A stretch of DNA of 64,000 bases from Bacteroidota bacterium (GTDB lineage: Bacteria > Bacteroidota > Bacteroidia > M30B66). The stretch is from the NCBI GenBank assembly GCA_947460255.1, contig CANHIS010000003.1, positions 22,047 to 86,046 on the forward strand. Reading direction: 5' to 3'. Position 1 is the first letter of the stretch; each line of letters opens with the position of its first letter. The translations under genes and the position numbers were made by a program. Positions 48,863 through 60,200 of this stretch are shown here, one piece after another. The notes beneath the pieces are model-generated. The model was not told where the DNA came from. It ran no database searches and saw nothing but the letters and a program-made list of their open reading frames with translations.

Positions 48863-51334
48863 TTGACTAGACTACGCCCTTTACAACTCATTTTACTTTT
48901 TACTATTATTTCGGGTGCCCTTATTGGGCAAATTACCCGTGTGAAGGGTGTTGTGAAAGATGCCGCTACGAAAGAGCCGTTGGCTTTCGTAAACATGATC
49001 TTCCAAGGAACCAACATTGGTTCGCACTCTGATATTTACGGCAATTTCGACATCAGTATCCACAAAGCAGTTGATACAGTGCTGGTAAGTTATCTTGGTT
49101 ACAAGCCACAAAAAATTCGGGTGCAACGCCTCAAAAACAACGAGATCACCATCCTTTTGCAGACTGCCGAAACAATGCTCAATGCAGTAGAAATCCGCCC
49201 TGGCGAAAATCCTGCCCATCGCATCATGCGCGAGGTTGTAGCCAACAAGGAAAAGAACAATCCCGCCAATATTTCAGCTTACCAATACCGGGTTTATCAC
49301 AAGATAGAATTCGATATGAACAACTACGGCGACAAGCTCTCCAAGCGGAAAGCACTTAAGCCGTTCAACTTCATGTTCGATTATGCCGATACCACCGACG
49401 ATGGAAAAGTGTATTTGCCAATGGCGATCACAGAAAATACCTCGAACATCTATTACACGCGAAATCCACAAAGGAAACAGGAAGTTATCCTTGGAAGCAG
49501 AATTTCGGGTGTGCAGAACACTTCCGTTTCTCAATTTCTGGGCGATATGTACCAGAACATCAATATCTACGACAATTTTCTGCTGGTCTTCAATAGGTCG
49601 TTTGTGAGTCCAGTTACCGACAATTTCCTACGATATTACAAGTACTATTTAGTTGATAGTGTTTACATTGGCGAGGAAAGATGTTACAAATTACTCTTCC
49701 TTCCAAAACGAAAACAGGACCTCACTTTTACGGGCGATTTGTTCATCCACGACAAAACATTCGCCGTGAAGCAGGTCAACATTCGCTTCAACGATCAAGC
49801 AAACATCAACTACATCAAACAGTTTGATGTGTACCAAGAGTACGAAAGGGTGAATGGTAAAACGTGGATGCTCAAGAAAGAGAAATCGATGGGTGATTTT
49901 GCACCTTTCGAAAAAGGAGATGGAATTGGCATCTACGGTCGAAAAACAACCATTTACGATAAGATAATTATCGACCCTCAACTGCCCGACTCTTTGTTTC
50001 GGACTGGAAACGACATTGTAATTTCCGACAGTGCATCAACACTTTCGGAGGCAGCTTGGGACACTCTGAGGCTCGATACGCTCAGCAAAACTGAAAAGAA
50101 CATTTATGTAATGGTTGATTCTTTGATCGAGGTACCCCGGCTAGTGAATGCAAGGTATCTCGTCCAAATGTTAGCCACTGGATATCTTCGTTGGGACAAG
50201 TTTCTGGTTGGTCAGTATTACACATTTTTCTCTTGGAACGACATCGAAGGAAACCGCGTTAAATTTGGAGGTGTTACAGATAACTCATTCAGCACAAGGC
50301 TCGAGTTAAAGGGCTCGTTGGCTTATGGAACTCTCGATAAACGCCTCAAACCTAGGGTCGGTTTTAGGTGGTTTGTAGCCAAAAACAAAAAACACCGGAA
50401 TTTGCTTTCAGTGTCGTATAAGTCTGATTTGGAGCAACTTTCCTTAAGTGCTAACACGCTGCAGCTCGACAATATCATGACATCGATGTTTCGGCGAACC
50501 AAACTTCAATATGTAACCAATGTTGAAGAATTTAAAGCTACTTATGAGTACGAATATTTTCCAGGATTACTCAATCGTCTCAGTGTTTTAAACAGGCGGC
50601 TCACACCATTGGGAGATTTTGCTTTTAATCGTTACGATGAATCTAATTTACTGACGTTGAGCAATATCACAACATCAGAAATCACCTTCCACACCCGTTT
50701 CGCTTGGAAAGATAAATACATCGCTGGCGAATTTGACCGCATAAGTGCCGGTTCGAAATATCCTGTAATTCAATTGGATGTTACTGCAGGAGTGCCCAAT
50801 GTGCTCCGTTCGCAGTTTAGCTATTACAAAGTAAAATTTAGAATTAGCGATCGATTTCGACTTCAGCCGCTTGGTTATACCGATTACGCGATCGACATGG
50901 GGAAAATTTGGGGCGCTGCGCCTTACCTTTTCATGGAAGTTCACCAGGGAAGTCAGACTTACGCCCTTGACCAGATGGCCTTCAACATGATGAACATCTT
51001 TGAATTTGCGAGCGATCGGTATGTTTATTTATTTGTTGACCATCACTTTGAAGGATTTTTCCTGAATAAGATACCTTTGCTTCGAAAACTAAAGTGGAGA
51101 GAAGTGCTCACGTTCAAATCTGTAATCGGCGACATGTCGGCTGCAAATAGAGCCCAACTAATTTATCCGGGCAATCAAGATCCGAGGTTTCATAGGCCTT
51201 ATCTTGAATCGGGTGTTGCAGTGGAGAACATTTTTAAGGTTGTTCGGGTAGATGCACTCTGGCGAATGACCCATCTCGAACGACCGCAGGCAAAAGCATT
51301 TGGTATGCGTGTCTCTTTGGTGCTCAGATTCTGA
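48863..51334 (+). CDS. DUF5686 / carboxypeptidase-like regulatory domain outer-membrane protein
   Basis: An 823-residue protein with a signal peptide (about 1-22). A CarboxypepD_reg-like domain follows (about 25-110, VKGVVKDAATKEPLAFVNMIFQGT), then a long DUF5686 region (about 115-823) rich in amphipathic beta strands and ending in F, consistent with an outer-membrane barrel. The family is specific to Bacteroidota and of unknown function. The start is TTG. LptB follows after 6 bases, suggesting a link to envelope biogenesis. Confidence 0.85.
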   Translation: MTRLRPLQLILLFTIISGALIGQITRVKGVVKDAATKEPLAFVNMIFQGTNIGSHSDIYGNFDISIHKAVDTVLVSYLGYKPQKIRVQRLKNNEITILLQTAETMLNAVEIRPGENPAHRIMREVVANKEKNNPANISAYQYRVYHKIEFDMNNYGDKLSKRKALKPFNFMFDYADTTDDGKVYLPMAITENTSNIYYTRNPQRKQEVILGSRISGVQNTSVSQFLGDMYQNINIYDNFLLVFNRSFVSPVTDNFLRYYKYYLVDSVYIGEERCYKLLFLPKRKQDLTFTGDLFIHDKTFAVKQVNIRFNDQANINYIKQFDVYQEYERVNGKTWMLKKEKSMGDFAPFEKGDGIGIYGRKTTIYDKIIIDPQLPDSLFRTGNDIVISDSASTLSEAAWDTLRLDTLSKTEKNIYVMVDSLIEVPRLVNARYLVQMLATGYLRWDKFLVGQYYTFFSWNDIEGNRVKFGGVTDNSFSTRLELKGSLAYGTLDKRLKPRVGFRWFVAKNKKHRNLLSVSYKSDLEQLSLSANTLQLDNIMTSMFRRTKLQYVTNVEEFKATYEYEYFPGLLNRLSVLNRRLTPLGDFAFNRYDESNLLTLSNITTSEITFHTRFAWKDKYIAGEFDRISAGSKYPVIQLDVTAGVPNVLRSQFSYYKVKFRISDRFRLQPLGYTDYAIDMGKIWGAAPYLFMEVHQGSQTYALDQMAFNMMNIFEFASDRYVYLFVDHHFEGFFLNKIPLLRKLKWREVLTFKSVIGDMSAANRAQLIYPGNQDPRFHRPYLESGVAVENIFKVVRVDALWRMTHLERPQAKAFGMRVSLVLRF

Positions 51335-51340
51335 TAAACG

Positions 51341-52081
51341 ATGAAACTTCACACGCAAAATCTCATTAAAAAATACAAGCGCCGAACTGTTGTGAACAAT
51401 GTTTCGGTGGAAGTAAATCAAGGTGAAATCGTGGGGCTGCTCGGGCCAAATGGTGCTGGGAAAACGACCACATTTTACATGACTGTAGGCTTGATTAGGC
51501 CCAATGAAGGCAGGATTTTCCTCGACGATCGCGACATCACAGACCTTCCGATGTATCAACGTGCGAAACTTGGTGTCGGCTACTTAGCTCAAGAAGCATC
51601 TGTATTTCGAAAGTTAAGTGTTGAAGACAACATCCGATCGGTGTTGGAAATGACGAAGCTCAGTAAAGCCGAACAAGCTGAGCGCTTGGAATCATTACTT
51701 AATGAGTTCAGCTTGCAGAAGATCCGTCACAGCCAAGGCGATTTACTTTCCGGTGGTGAGCGCCGAAGAACTGAAATTGCACGTGCACTAGCCTCAGATC
51801 CAAAGTTCATTTTGCTCGATGAGCCATTTGCAGGCGTTGATCCCATTGCGGTTGAAGACATTCAGTTTATTGTTGCCAGTTTGAAACGCAAGAATATCGG
51901 GATTTTGATCACCGACCACAATGTGCATGAAACCCTAACCATCACCGACAGGGCATATCTCCTTTTTGAAGGAAAAATCCTCAAAGCAGGCACCGCCGAA
52001 GAGTTAGCGGCCGATGAAACTGTGCGTCGTGTATATCTTGGGAAAAATTTTGAGCTCCGACCAAAGTCTGAAACCCCGTAG
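51341..52081 (+). CDS. lptB: LPS export ABC transporter ATPase LptB
   Basis: A 246-residue ATPase that powers lipopolysaccharide extraction by LptFG. It has Walker [10 protein letters not shown], the LptB-typical [19 protein letters not shown], signature [15 protein letters not shown], Walker [14 protein letters not shown] and the switch His in [10 protein letters not shown]. It starts 6 bases after the DUF5686 gene and is probably cotranscribed with it. Confidence 0.95.
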   Translation: MKLHTQNLIKKYKRRTVVNNVSVEVNQGEIVGLLGPNGAGKTTTFYMTVGLIRPNEGRIFLDDRDITDLPMYQRAKLGVGYLAQEASVFRKLSVEDNIRSVLEMTKLSKAEQAERLESLLNEFSLQKIRHSQGDLLSGGERRRTEIARALASDPKFILLDEPFAGVDPIAVEDIQFIVASLKRKNIGILITDHNVHETLTITDRAYLLFEGKILKAGTAEELAADETVRRVYLGKNFELRPKSETP

Positions 52082-52115
52082 TTAACAATACTATCCTTTT
52101 TAAACCTAGATAAGC

Positions 52116-53687
52116 ATGATTAAACTTCGACTACTTCAATTGGTGTTTTTTTTCAACACAGTAGTTTTTGCGCAATTGCCTTTGCGTCCAGATTCAACCT
52201 TCAATACAGACGGTATTTATCAGCAGGATTTTGGATTTCAGGACAATTTAACAGCAGTTACAGTTCAACCGCTAGACAACAAGATTATTGCCGTTGGAAC
52301 AGCGATCAATCAAACAACCTTCGGAGGCAAGCTATTGGTATTGCGATTACTTTCTGATGGCACGCCAGATTTAACATTTAATACAACTGGTTCGGTTGTG
52401 ATCGAGGCTTACAATGAATCCTATGCGTATGCTGTGCAAGTGCTTCCTACTGGTAAAATTTTGGTTGCTGGCACAGTTGCAAATGAGCAGTTTCAGTTTT
52501 CAGCATGTGCTATGTTGTTTAATTCAGACGGGACTTTAGCAACCGAATTTGGAACCAATGGAATCTTTTTGTCTGCATCTGCTCCGGGTGATGAATTTGC
52601 ATATAGCATGGCGATCCAAGCAGATGGAAAAATTGTGTTAGCAGGTTCGGCAGGCGACGATCAATTTCGTGCAATGCCTGCCATTTGGCGATTGAATGCT
52701 GATGGAACTCCAGACCTTAGTTTTGGAAACAATGGTGCGACGTTCATGACAGTTGAAAATTCCGACAATGATTTCTCTAGTGTATTGTTAGAATCCAATG
52801 GAGCGATCGTTGCTAGCGGCCATTACGACCAAGGTATTACATCTGGGGGACAACAGAACTTTGATTTTCTAACTGCTCGATTTTTGTCCAACGGCACTCC
52901 TGATGTAGTTTTTGGCGGTGATGGCTATGTTGAATCTCCAATTTCATTTGAATACTCTGAGGAAGCATATGGAATGTTAATCGCTGAAGATGGAAACATT
53001 GTAGTTTCAGGATACACTTTAGCAGGAGATTTGTCATACGATTTTGCATTGTTGAAATTTAGAAATGATGGAACATTGGATGCTTCATTTGGAAACAATG
53101 GGGTTGTCGTTCAAAATTTCGGTTCTGGAGATGTGATCTATGATATGGCACTTCAAAACGGTAAATTCTTGTGTGCTGGAACTTCTGGATCAGGTTTCGA
53201 TGATTTAGATTTTACCATGATTAGATTTAATCCGAATGGTTCATTAGATACTGATTTTGGCGATAATGGAACACTTCGTACCGACATCGCTGCTGGCTTT
53301 GATGAAGCCAATGGCCTTACGATTCAGCAAGATGGTCGGATCGTATTGGCAGGCAAAGGAAACAATGGTGTTCAAAATGATGCTGTAGTTGTACGATACA
53401 CCGACCAAATCAATGATGTGGGTGTAGAGCAACTCGATAACTCGTCGATTCAGTTGTTTCCAAATCCCGCTATGCGCGGTACATCGCTAAATCTGCTTGG
53501 ATTGCAAACTTCTGTTGATGCAATTCAGTTGCTTGATCTACAAGGAAGAATGGTTGATGGCTTCCAATTGAGTCAAGTTTCCAATGGAATTGAATTAGAA
53601 ATTCCTTCAAATATTTCTCAAGGCTTGTATATCCTTCAAATTGTTTCGCAGAATAAAATCCAGCATTTTAATGTTGCAGTGAAATAG
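52116..53687 (+). CDS. T9SS cargo protein with delta-60 repeats
   Basis: A 523-residue secreted protein with a signal peptide (1-19). About seven roughly 55-residue delta-60 repeats (about 30-435) follow, marked by D-G-T-P-D-x-x-F-G-N-N-G and I-L-x-A-G elements. The C-terminal type A sorting domain is about 448-523 (FPNPAMRGTS to QGLYILQIVSQNK). It is expected to form a beta-propeller-like structure at the surface. Function unknown. It follows lptB by 34 bases. Confidence 0.88.
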   Translation: MIKLRLLQLVFFFNTVVFAQLPLRPDSTFNTDGIYQQDFGFQDNLTAVTVQPLDNKIIAVGTAINQTTFGGKLLVLRLLSDGTPDLTFNTTGSVVIEAYNESYAYAVQVLPTGKILVAGTVANEQFQFSACAMLFNSDGTLATEFGTNGIFLSASAPGDEFAYSMAIQADGKIVLAGSAGDDQFRAMPAIWRLNADGTPDLSFGNNGATFMTVENSDNDFSSVLLESNGAIVASGHYDQGITSGGQQNFDFLTARFLSNGTPDVVFGGDGYVESPISFEYSEEAYGMLIAEDGNIVVSGYTLAGDLSYDFALLKFRNDGTLDASFGNNGVVVQNFGSGDVIYDMALQNGKFLCAGTSGSGFDDLDFTMIRFNPNGSLDTDFGDNGTLRTDIAAGFDEANGLTIQQDGRIVLAGKGNNGVQNDAVVVRYTDQINDVGVEQLDNSSIQLFPNPAMRGTSLNLLGLQTSVDAIQLLDLQGRMVDGFQLSQVSNGIELEIPSNISQGLYILQIVSQNKIQHFNVAVK

Positions 53688-53705
53688 AATTTTCTGCTGA
53701 AGGCT

Positions 53706-53748
53706 AAATCCAGTGCGTTGTTCATCACTCACACTGGATTTTTATTTG
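53706..53748 (+). terminator. Rho-independent terminator
   Basis: A perfect 10-bp stem AAATCCAGTG/CACTGGATTT is followed by TTATTT. Confidence 0.85.
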
Positions 53749-53784
53749 TATTAAAATGCAGTCATAATTGAAAGAGGGAAGTAT

Positions 53785-53792
53785 TATCTTCG
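53785..53792 (+). promoter_or_regulatory. -7 promoter box of purS
   Basis: TATCTTCG fits TAnnTTCG, 18 bases before the ATG. Confidence 0.5.
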
Positions 53793-53809
53793 CCACAAAT
53801 TCAACAACC

Positions 53810-54061
53810 ATGAAATTCGTTGCCGAAATTGACGTAATGCCACACAAGGCATTGTTAGATCCACAAGGAAAAGCTGTTACTGGAAGCATGACTAATTTAG
53901 GATTGCCAACCATCGGAAACGTGAGAATAGGCAAGCACGTTCAGTTGGAAGTAGAAGCACCATCAGAAGAAGCTGCTAGAGAAATGGTAGACAAAGCCTG
54001 TAGAGAATTGTTGGCTAATCCAATCATGGAAAGCTTCAGCTACAGCATCAGCGCGCAATAA
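53810..54061 (+). CDS. purS: FGAM synthase subunit PurS
   Basis: An 83-residue protein with the PurS pattern: FVAEIDVMPHKALLDPQGKAV, then VRIGKHVQLEVEA and MVDKACRELLANPIMESF. PurS dimerises and couples PurQ to PurL in the three-part FGAM synthase of purine synthesis. The start at 53810 is used because the longer frame from 53768 contains the promoter box. It is monocistronic and converges on pssA with no gap. Confidence 0.93.
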   Translation: MKFVAEIDVMPHKALLDPQGKAVTGSMTNLGLPTIGNVRIGKHVQLEVEAPSEEAAREMVDKACRELLANPIMESFSYSISAQ

Positions 54062-54808
54062 CTAAAGCGCTTCTGTTTCGTTTTTGCTTCCCAATTGTTG
54101 GAAGATCGAAAACAAAATGAACAGAATGATTACTGCTGCCAAACCTGCAATTTTGAATAAAATAAGCAGTGGTGCGCAGCAAAGCAGAAAAATGTAGCGC
54201 AAGCGGTTTTCAGTCCATCCGAAGGTTTTCATCTTGAACGAAAACATCGGTAGTGGAGCAAGTAGCATTAGGCTGAAAAAAACACTGAGGAATACTATCA
54301 CAATTGGTGTAGCAATAAGCCACCAAATCCCAGAATCGATGCCTACCACCAAGCCGCACCAAAAGAGTGCATTGGCGGGAGTTGGAAGTCCGATGAAACT
54401 ATCTGTTTGTCTGGTGTCGTGGTTGAACTTTGCCAACCGGTAAGCTGATAAAATCGGGATCAAAAACGCGATGTACGAGAGATAGATCAAGCCTTGTGGT
54501 GTTTCGAAACCCATCAGCCAGATTTTACCAAAATAAAACTCATCGGCGCCAGTAATCAAAGTCATCGCTAAAAAGCCCGGAAGCACTCCAAAGCTCACCA
54601 CATCAGCCAACGAATCGAGGTCTTTTCCATGTGGATTATTAATCTTAAGAGCACGTGCTACCATGCCGTCGAAAAAATCGAAAATGCCAGAAATTAAAAT
54701 GGTATAGCAAGCCAGTACAGGTTCACCTTTCAGCACCAACTGGATTCCTATACAGCCAAAAAGCAAATTGGCTAGAGTGAATAGATCAGGAAGATTTCGT
54801 CTTTGCAT
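54062..54808 (-). CDS. pssA: CDP-diacylglycerol-serine O-phosphatidyltransferase
   Basis: A 248-residue integral membrane enzyme making phosphatidylserine, the precursor of phosphatidylethanolamine. The CDP-alcohol phosphotransferase signature D-G-x2-A-R-x8-G-x3-D-x3-D is complete in FDGMVARALKINNPHGKDLDSLAD (about residues 47-70). The start MQRRNLPDLFTLANLLFG (54808) is chosen because the family begins here; the frame to 54928 runs out of frame into the neighbouring gene. It overlaps the upstream acyltransferase gene by 23 bases, so coupling is likely. Confidence 0.93.
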   Translation of the reverse strand: MQRRNLPDLFTLANLLFGCIGIQLVLKGEPVLACYTILISGIFDFFDGMVARALKINNPHGKDLDSLADVVSFGVLPGFLAMTLITGADEFYFGKIWLMGFETPQGLIYLSYIAFLIPILSAYRLAKFNHDTRQTDSFIGLPTPANALFWCGLVVGIDSGIWWLIATPIVIVFLSVFFSLMLLAPLPMFSFKMKTFGWTENRLRYIFLLCCAPLLILFKIAGLAAVIILFILFSIFQQLGSKNETEAL

Positions 54809-55973
54809 CGGGTAGTCCAACAGGATTGTATTCTCGGGTAGGGTTGTAGTTTTTCTTGCGGCGAAGGAACTTCTTTTCGAGGTATTCGTGGCTAAAAATG
54901 GAAACAGCAAACGTGACAAATAAGGCAATAAACGGTCGAAGTAAAGTAACGCTCGTTAAGGTTTCGGTGTCTACCAAAAATGCAGTCGTGATAAAGCCCA
55001 CAACAATTCCAAGTGGCATATAGGTGTAAAGACTTTGCGCAATTTTTCCTGGGAAAGTCATGAACTTGAGTTTCGCCATTTTTAACACCGAATTGGAGTT
55101 GAAATTCTGCTCAAACAGGAAGTAAGCTAACGTTCCTGCTATCAATACTTTTTCGGTAAAATGAAGGACAAACTGTGGTACCTCTGGAAACTGATTTAAA
55201 ACCTTGCTGCGGAGAACCAAAAAGACGATAAATAAAAGATAAACAGAACCAATAGTGCGTCTGGTGTTTTCTTTGAGGCGATTGTAACTTGAGTATTTAA
55301 AGAAGCTGATGTATGCCACAAACGATCCGGCTACAAACTCTGGCAAATAGTTTAAGGAATGAAATTTAAACGAAGGATCTCCGCCTGTAAGCCAAGTGAA
55401 ACCTGCAAAAACGAACAACAATAATCCGAACATAATGGTCTCATTGCGGCGAAAAAGATCCATTAAAAATGGCCAAACAATCAGAAACTGAATAGAAACT
55501 GCGATCGACCACATATTTCCCGTAAATCCCAACAAGGGATTCCAAGTTTCGACATAGCCAAAATTGAAGACGAAAAGTAGGTACTTCCACTCAATGATTT
55601 TTTCCCAAGTGGGCATATTTAAGCTGCCAGCCAACATGGGTGCGATGTAATTTCCAAGCAAAAAAGCGATAAAATAGAGTGGGAGAACACTAAAAACTCT
55701 GCGCATGTAAAATCGTAACACGTTCATTTTCTTGTAGATAAATCTCTCTTCGAAAATGCTCCACGTGTTCAAAAATGCTGTTAGTATAAATAGTAAACTG
55801 TATGCAGCGTCGTTGATATTGGAGGTAAATTGCCTCAGATCAGAATACAACGTAGAAACCTTAATCTGCTGATTATAAGTAATGAACGCATGTGCCAAAA
55901 ATATCGCCAAAAACGCCATAAATCTGAGGGCGTTGACATTGTCGAAATGCGACTTCTTAATCAGTCTTTTCAT
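54786..55973 (-). CDS. Acyltransferase 3 family membrane protein
   Basis: A 395-residue polytopic protein with about ten membrane helices and the acyltransferase-3 pattern (NVNALRFMAFLAIFLAHAF near the start, GNMWSIAVSIQFLIVWPFL in the middle, FSHEYLEKKFL at the end). Such enzymes O-acylate surface sugars or lipids. It overlaps pssA by 23 bases and is the first gene of that pair. The substrate is unknown. Confidence 0.88.
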   Translation of the reverse strand: MKRLIKKSHFDNVNALRFMAFLAIFLAHAFITYNQQIKVSTLYSDLRQFTSNINDAAYSLLFILTAFLNTWSIFEERFIYKKMNVLRFYMRRVFSVLPLYFIAFLLGNYIAPMLAGSLNMPTWEKIIEWKYLLFVFNFGYVETWNPLLGFTGNMWSIAVSIQFLIVWPFLMDLFRRNETIMFGLLLFVFAGFTWLTGGDPSFKFHSLNYLPEFVAGSFVAYISFFKYSSYNRLKENTRRTIGSVYLLFIVFLVLRSKVLNQFPEVPQFVLHFTEKVLIAGTLAYFLFEQNFNSNSVLKMAKLKFMTFPGKIAQSLYTYMPLGIVVGFITTAFLVDTETLTSVTLLRPFIALFVTFAVSIFSHEYLEKKFLRRKKNYNPTREYNPVGLPDAKTKSS

Positions 55974-56153
55974 TGCGTGTAAAACGAGTTTTCAGCGCGA
56001 AGCTACTTCACTTCAGAATGCAAAGGAAAAAAAGATTCTACCAGTACAAAATATTTACTTCAGGAAAACGATTTACAGGGGTTGCCTAAATCCGATTCCA
56101 TGCTCGCAAAATACTCATCTCAAACAGTTTGCACGATAAATAAGCCATCCTGC

Positions 56154-57239
56154 ATGAAAATAAACAGACTTTCCCTATTCGCTTCTTTACTTGCCTTACC
56201 AGTGCTTACCAATGCACAGGTGAAATACAGTAACGAATTTTTAACCATCGGTGTTGGTGCACGCGCACTTGGCATGTCGGGCGCTCAAACAGCAATTGCT
56301 AACGATGTTACTGCAGGCTATTGGAATCCTGCCGCACTAGTGGCCATGACCGATCAAACCCAGGTTGCACTAATGCACTCAGAGTATTTTGCAGGAATTG
56401 CCAAGTACGATTATGGTGCATTTGCTCGCAAAATCGACGATCGTTCGGCTATGGCTGTTTCGGTTGTACGTTTCGGAATCGACGACATTGCCGACACATC
56501 CGAACTCATCGATGCCAATGGAAACATCAATTATGATCGTGTTACCAAGTTCGCAGCTGCCGATTTGGGCGTTATTCTTTCTTACTCGAGAAAATTAAAA
56601 CCGGCAGGATTAAGCTTTGGAGCCAATGCTAAAGTGATTAACCGACGCATCGGAGATTTTGCAAAAGCTTGGGGCTTCGGACTAGACGCAGGTATCCGTT
56701 ACGAAAAAAACAAGTGGCGATTTGCTGCCATGGCACGCGATGTAACCACCACATTTAACGCATGGTCGTTCAATTTAAGCGAGTCTCAGCGCGCTGCCTT
56801 TGCGGCTACAGGAAATGTGATTCCTGAAAATTCATCAGAAATTACTCGCCCCACCCTAAATATTGGTGCTGCACGCGAATTCGAGTTGGGAAGCAAGTTT
56901 TCGGTTCTTACCTCGCTCGATCTTCAAACCACCTTCGATGGTATGAGAAATACAATTATCCGCGATCAATTTTGGTCGATGACGCCAGTTTTCGGTTTCG
57001 AAGCTGGATACAAAAAACTCATTTTCTTGAGAGGTGGTGTTGGAAATTTCCAGTCGGTGGTAAACTTTGAACAAACTGGCCGTGAAGTTAGCTTTCAGCC
57101 TAATCTAGGCGTAGGTGTCAAGCTCGGACCAATCAACATCGATTACGCACTTACCGACATTGGTGATCAAAGTACTGCCTTGTATTCAAATGTGTTCTCG
57201 TTGCGCTTCAACCTCAATCAAAAGAAAACAAAAGAATAA
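56154..57239 (+). CDS. porV: PorV/PorQ family type IX secretion outer-membrane protein
   Basis: A 361-residue FadL-like barrel with a signal peptide (1-20, ending LTNAQ). The family N-terminus is FLTIGVGARALGMSGAQTAIANDVTAGYWNPAALV, and the C-terminus is a beta-strand end. PorV shuttles T9SS cargo from the translocon to the sortase PorU. The next gene codes for a PorU2-like sortase, supporting the role. The start at 56154 is preferred over 56082 because the signal peptide begins there. PorV and the related PorQ family are not cleanly separable from sequence. Confidence 0.85.
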   Translation: MKINRLSLFASLLALPVLTNAQVKYSNEFLTIGVGARALGMSGAQTAIANDVTAGYWNPAALVAMTDQTQVALMHSEYFAGIAKYDYGAFARKIDDRSAMAVSVVRFGIDDIADTSELIDANGNINYDRVTKFAAADLGVILSYSRKLKPAGLSFGANAKVINRRIGDFAKAWGFGLDAGIRYEKNKWRFAAMARDVTTTFNAWSFNLSESQRAAFAATGNVIPENSSEITRPTLNIGAAREFELGSKFSVLTSLDLQTTFDGMRNTIIRDQFWSMTPVFGFEAGYKKLIFLRGGVGNFQSVVNFEQTGREVSFQPNLGVGVKLGPINIDYALTDIGDQSTALYSNVFSLRFNLNQKKTKE

Positions 57240-57264
57240 CCATTTAGGTTAATTAGCTATTCAA

Positions 57265-60200
57265 ATGTTGCTTATGAATAAACGATTACTTCTCCTGTTT
57301 TTTCTGTTGAGCTCCGCGTTACTCCAAGCGCAAACGTTTGGAAACGAATGGATCAACTATAGCCAGAAATACTATAAACTGAAAGTTTGGAATAACGGTG
57401 TTTACCGAATTTCTTGGCAAAGCCTCGAAGCAGCGATTCCAGAACTTACCGCTGCCGATCCGCGCAATTTGCAAATTTTTGGCCGCGGTGAAGAGCAATT
57501 TATTCATGTGGAAGGAGAAACCGATGGCGCTTGGAATGCCGGAGATTTTGTGGAATTCTATGGCCGCAAAAACGACGGATGGCTCGATAGCCGTCTCTAT
57601 GCCAATCCAAATGCCGAACAAAGCAATCCTTATTATTCGCTATTTACCGATACAGCGGTTTATTACATCACTTGGAATAACTCCATTACCAACCGCCGAT
57701 TTACTGTAGAAGCAGATCAAGAATTTGCCACAGCTACTGCAGCCCCATATTTCATTAACGAAGTAGTAAACCAAAACACGAGCTCTTATTATTTCGGAAA
57801 AACCGATTTTAACAATTCAACCGATCCAGATTACACCGAAGGCGAAGGTTGGTCGGGGCCAGTATTTACGGCTCCTTTGCTTAATCAAAATACTGGTTTG
57901 CCGAGTGCAAACGCAGTAGCTGCTGGTCCGCCGGCTACACTAAAAATTACTTACAAATCTGTTTCAAACGCTGCTCAATTCGAAGACCACCGCTACCAGC
58001 TTACTTTGGGCAACCAGCCGGTTTTAGATTCAACCTTCGAAGGCCATGGAAGCCGCACCTTTACCAGAACAATTCCAGCCAATTTGCTGGGCGCTGCAAC
58101 CACGAATTACAAGTTTAGCTATGTAGCCATCAACAATTCGAGTGGCGCTTTGGTAACCTCCAATTCGGTGTTCTCAAATTATGTTTGGCGATACCCAAGA
58201 AATTTCAATTTGAGCAACAGCACTTCGTTCCGCATGTTGATTCCTGATAACCCTTCCGGGGATAAATATCTGCTCAATTTAACTGCACTCAATGCTTCCA
58301 ATTCGGCAGTATTTGTATATGATCTTTCAAATGGGAAACGTGTTCCTGCGGTGTTGCAATCAAACGTTTACAAGGCCATCCTTCCCAATGGAAACGGCAG
58401 CGAAAAGGAGTGCTTCGTGTCTTCAGTTTCGCAATTTATCAACCTCGACTCTACAGCGATACGTGCAATTAATTACCTCCCTGGTCAACCAGGAAAATTT
58501 AACGACATCACGCAAATTTCCGGAAGCGATTTCTTGATCGTAACGCATCGGTCGTTGGCTGCCGAAGCTGAAGCGTATCGCGCCTACCGAAATGCGAAAT
58601 TTAGCACCTCGATTTTTTACATTGACGAATTGGTGGATCAGTTCGCCTACGGCATCGAGCAGCATCCTTTGTCGATTAGAAATTTTGCCAATACTTCACT
58701 CGCTTATTGGTCTAACAAGCCCGAATATCTTTACTTACTCGGGAAGTCTATCTCAGCGCATCACTTGCGAAACGATCCAGAAACTTGGGCGCAAAGCTTG
58801 GTGCCAACGTATGGTTTCCCGTCGTCGGATATCTTGCTTACGGCCGGACTCAACAACACAGCAGCTTATGAACCTGCATTGGCAACCGGACGATTGGCGG
58901 CGAAAAACGGTGCCGATGTGATTGCTTATCTCAACAAGGTGCAAGAATACGAATCCGCGCCTGCCGCGCCTTGGATGAAACAAGCCCTGCATTTTGGCGG
59001 TGGAACCAGTGCTGGAGAGCAGCAACTTTATCTGAATTATTTGAGTACTTACAAAAACACTTTAGAAGACACGCTTTTTGGTGGAACTGTTTATACTTAT
59101 CAAAAAACCACATCTTCGCCAATCGAACAAAGTCAAAGTCAGATCATTACCGATTACATCAACAGCGGTGTTTCTTTGATGACTTTCTTCGGCCATGCAA
59201 CCGGTTCGGGTTTCGATGTGAGTATCGATGAGCCTTCTGCATACACCAACCAAGGGAAATATCCATTCTTGATCGGTAATTCATGTTATGCCGGCGATAT
59301 CCATCAGCCACCGGGCTTAGGTTTCAGCAAGAGTGAAGAGTTTATCTTGATTCCTAACCGCGGTACGATTGGCTTCATCGCTTCGGTTTCGTTGGGTATT
59401 CCAAACCAGCTACACACCTACACCGACTCGTTGTACAAGTTTTTCGGGCAGCGCTATTACGGCGAGCCGATGGGCATGAACATGAAGCGTGCGGCACGTG
59501 CAATTACGAACAACGACCCTTTCCGCAAAGCGGTGATTTTAGAAACTACCTTGCACGGAGATCCTGGTGTGGCGATGAATTCGCAACCCAAACCCGATTA
59601 TCTCACTACGGTTCAAGATGTATTTTTCGATCCCAATGAAGTTTCTACTGAGGTGGATTCTTTCACGATCAACATCAAGGTTTCGAATATTGGTCGTGCT
59701 ATAGATGTGCCATTGGTGGTTGAGGTGGTAAGAAATTTCCCTAACACGGGCCTCAGCACTACGTACAATAAGGTTCTTACAAATGTGTATTACGAGAAAA
59801 CTTTGTCGTTTAAGTTGCCCACAACCGATTTAATTAAAGGTGGAATTGGGATCAACAACTTCAACATTCGGATCGACCCATTAAACCAAACCGATGAATT
59901 GTCGGAGTTAAACAACAATGTAAGCGTAACGCTGATCATCAAATCGGCAGAAGTATTGCCTGTTTGGCCATATGAATTTGCCTTGGTTCCTGAGAATACA
60001 GTTACCCTAAAAGCATCCACTGGTGATCCGTTTGCAGAGAATCGAGCCTATGTGTTCGAACTTGATACCACAGATCTTTTCAATAGCCCGTTCAAAATTA
60101 CCCACACGATGAATCATCCCGGTGGCGTGTTGAATTGGACGCCTCCAATTGTGCTGCAAGACAGTATGGTGTATTTCTGGCGCGTTTCACCAGATTCGCT

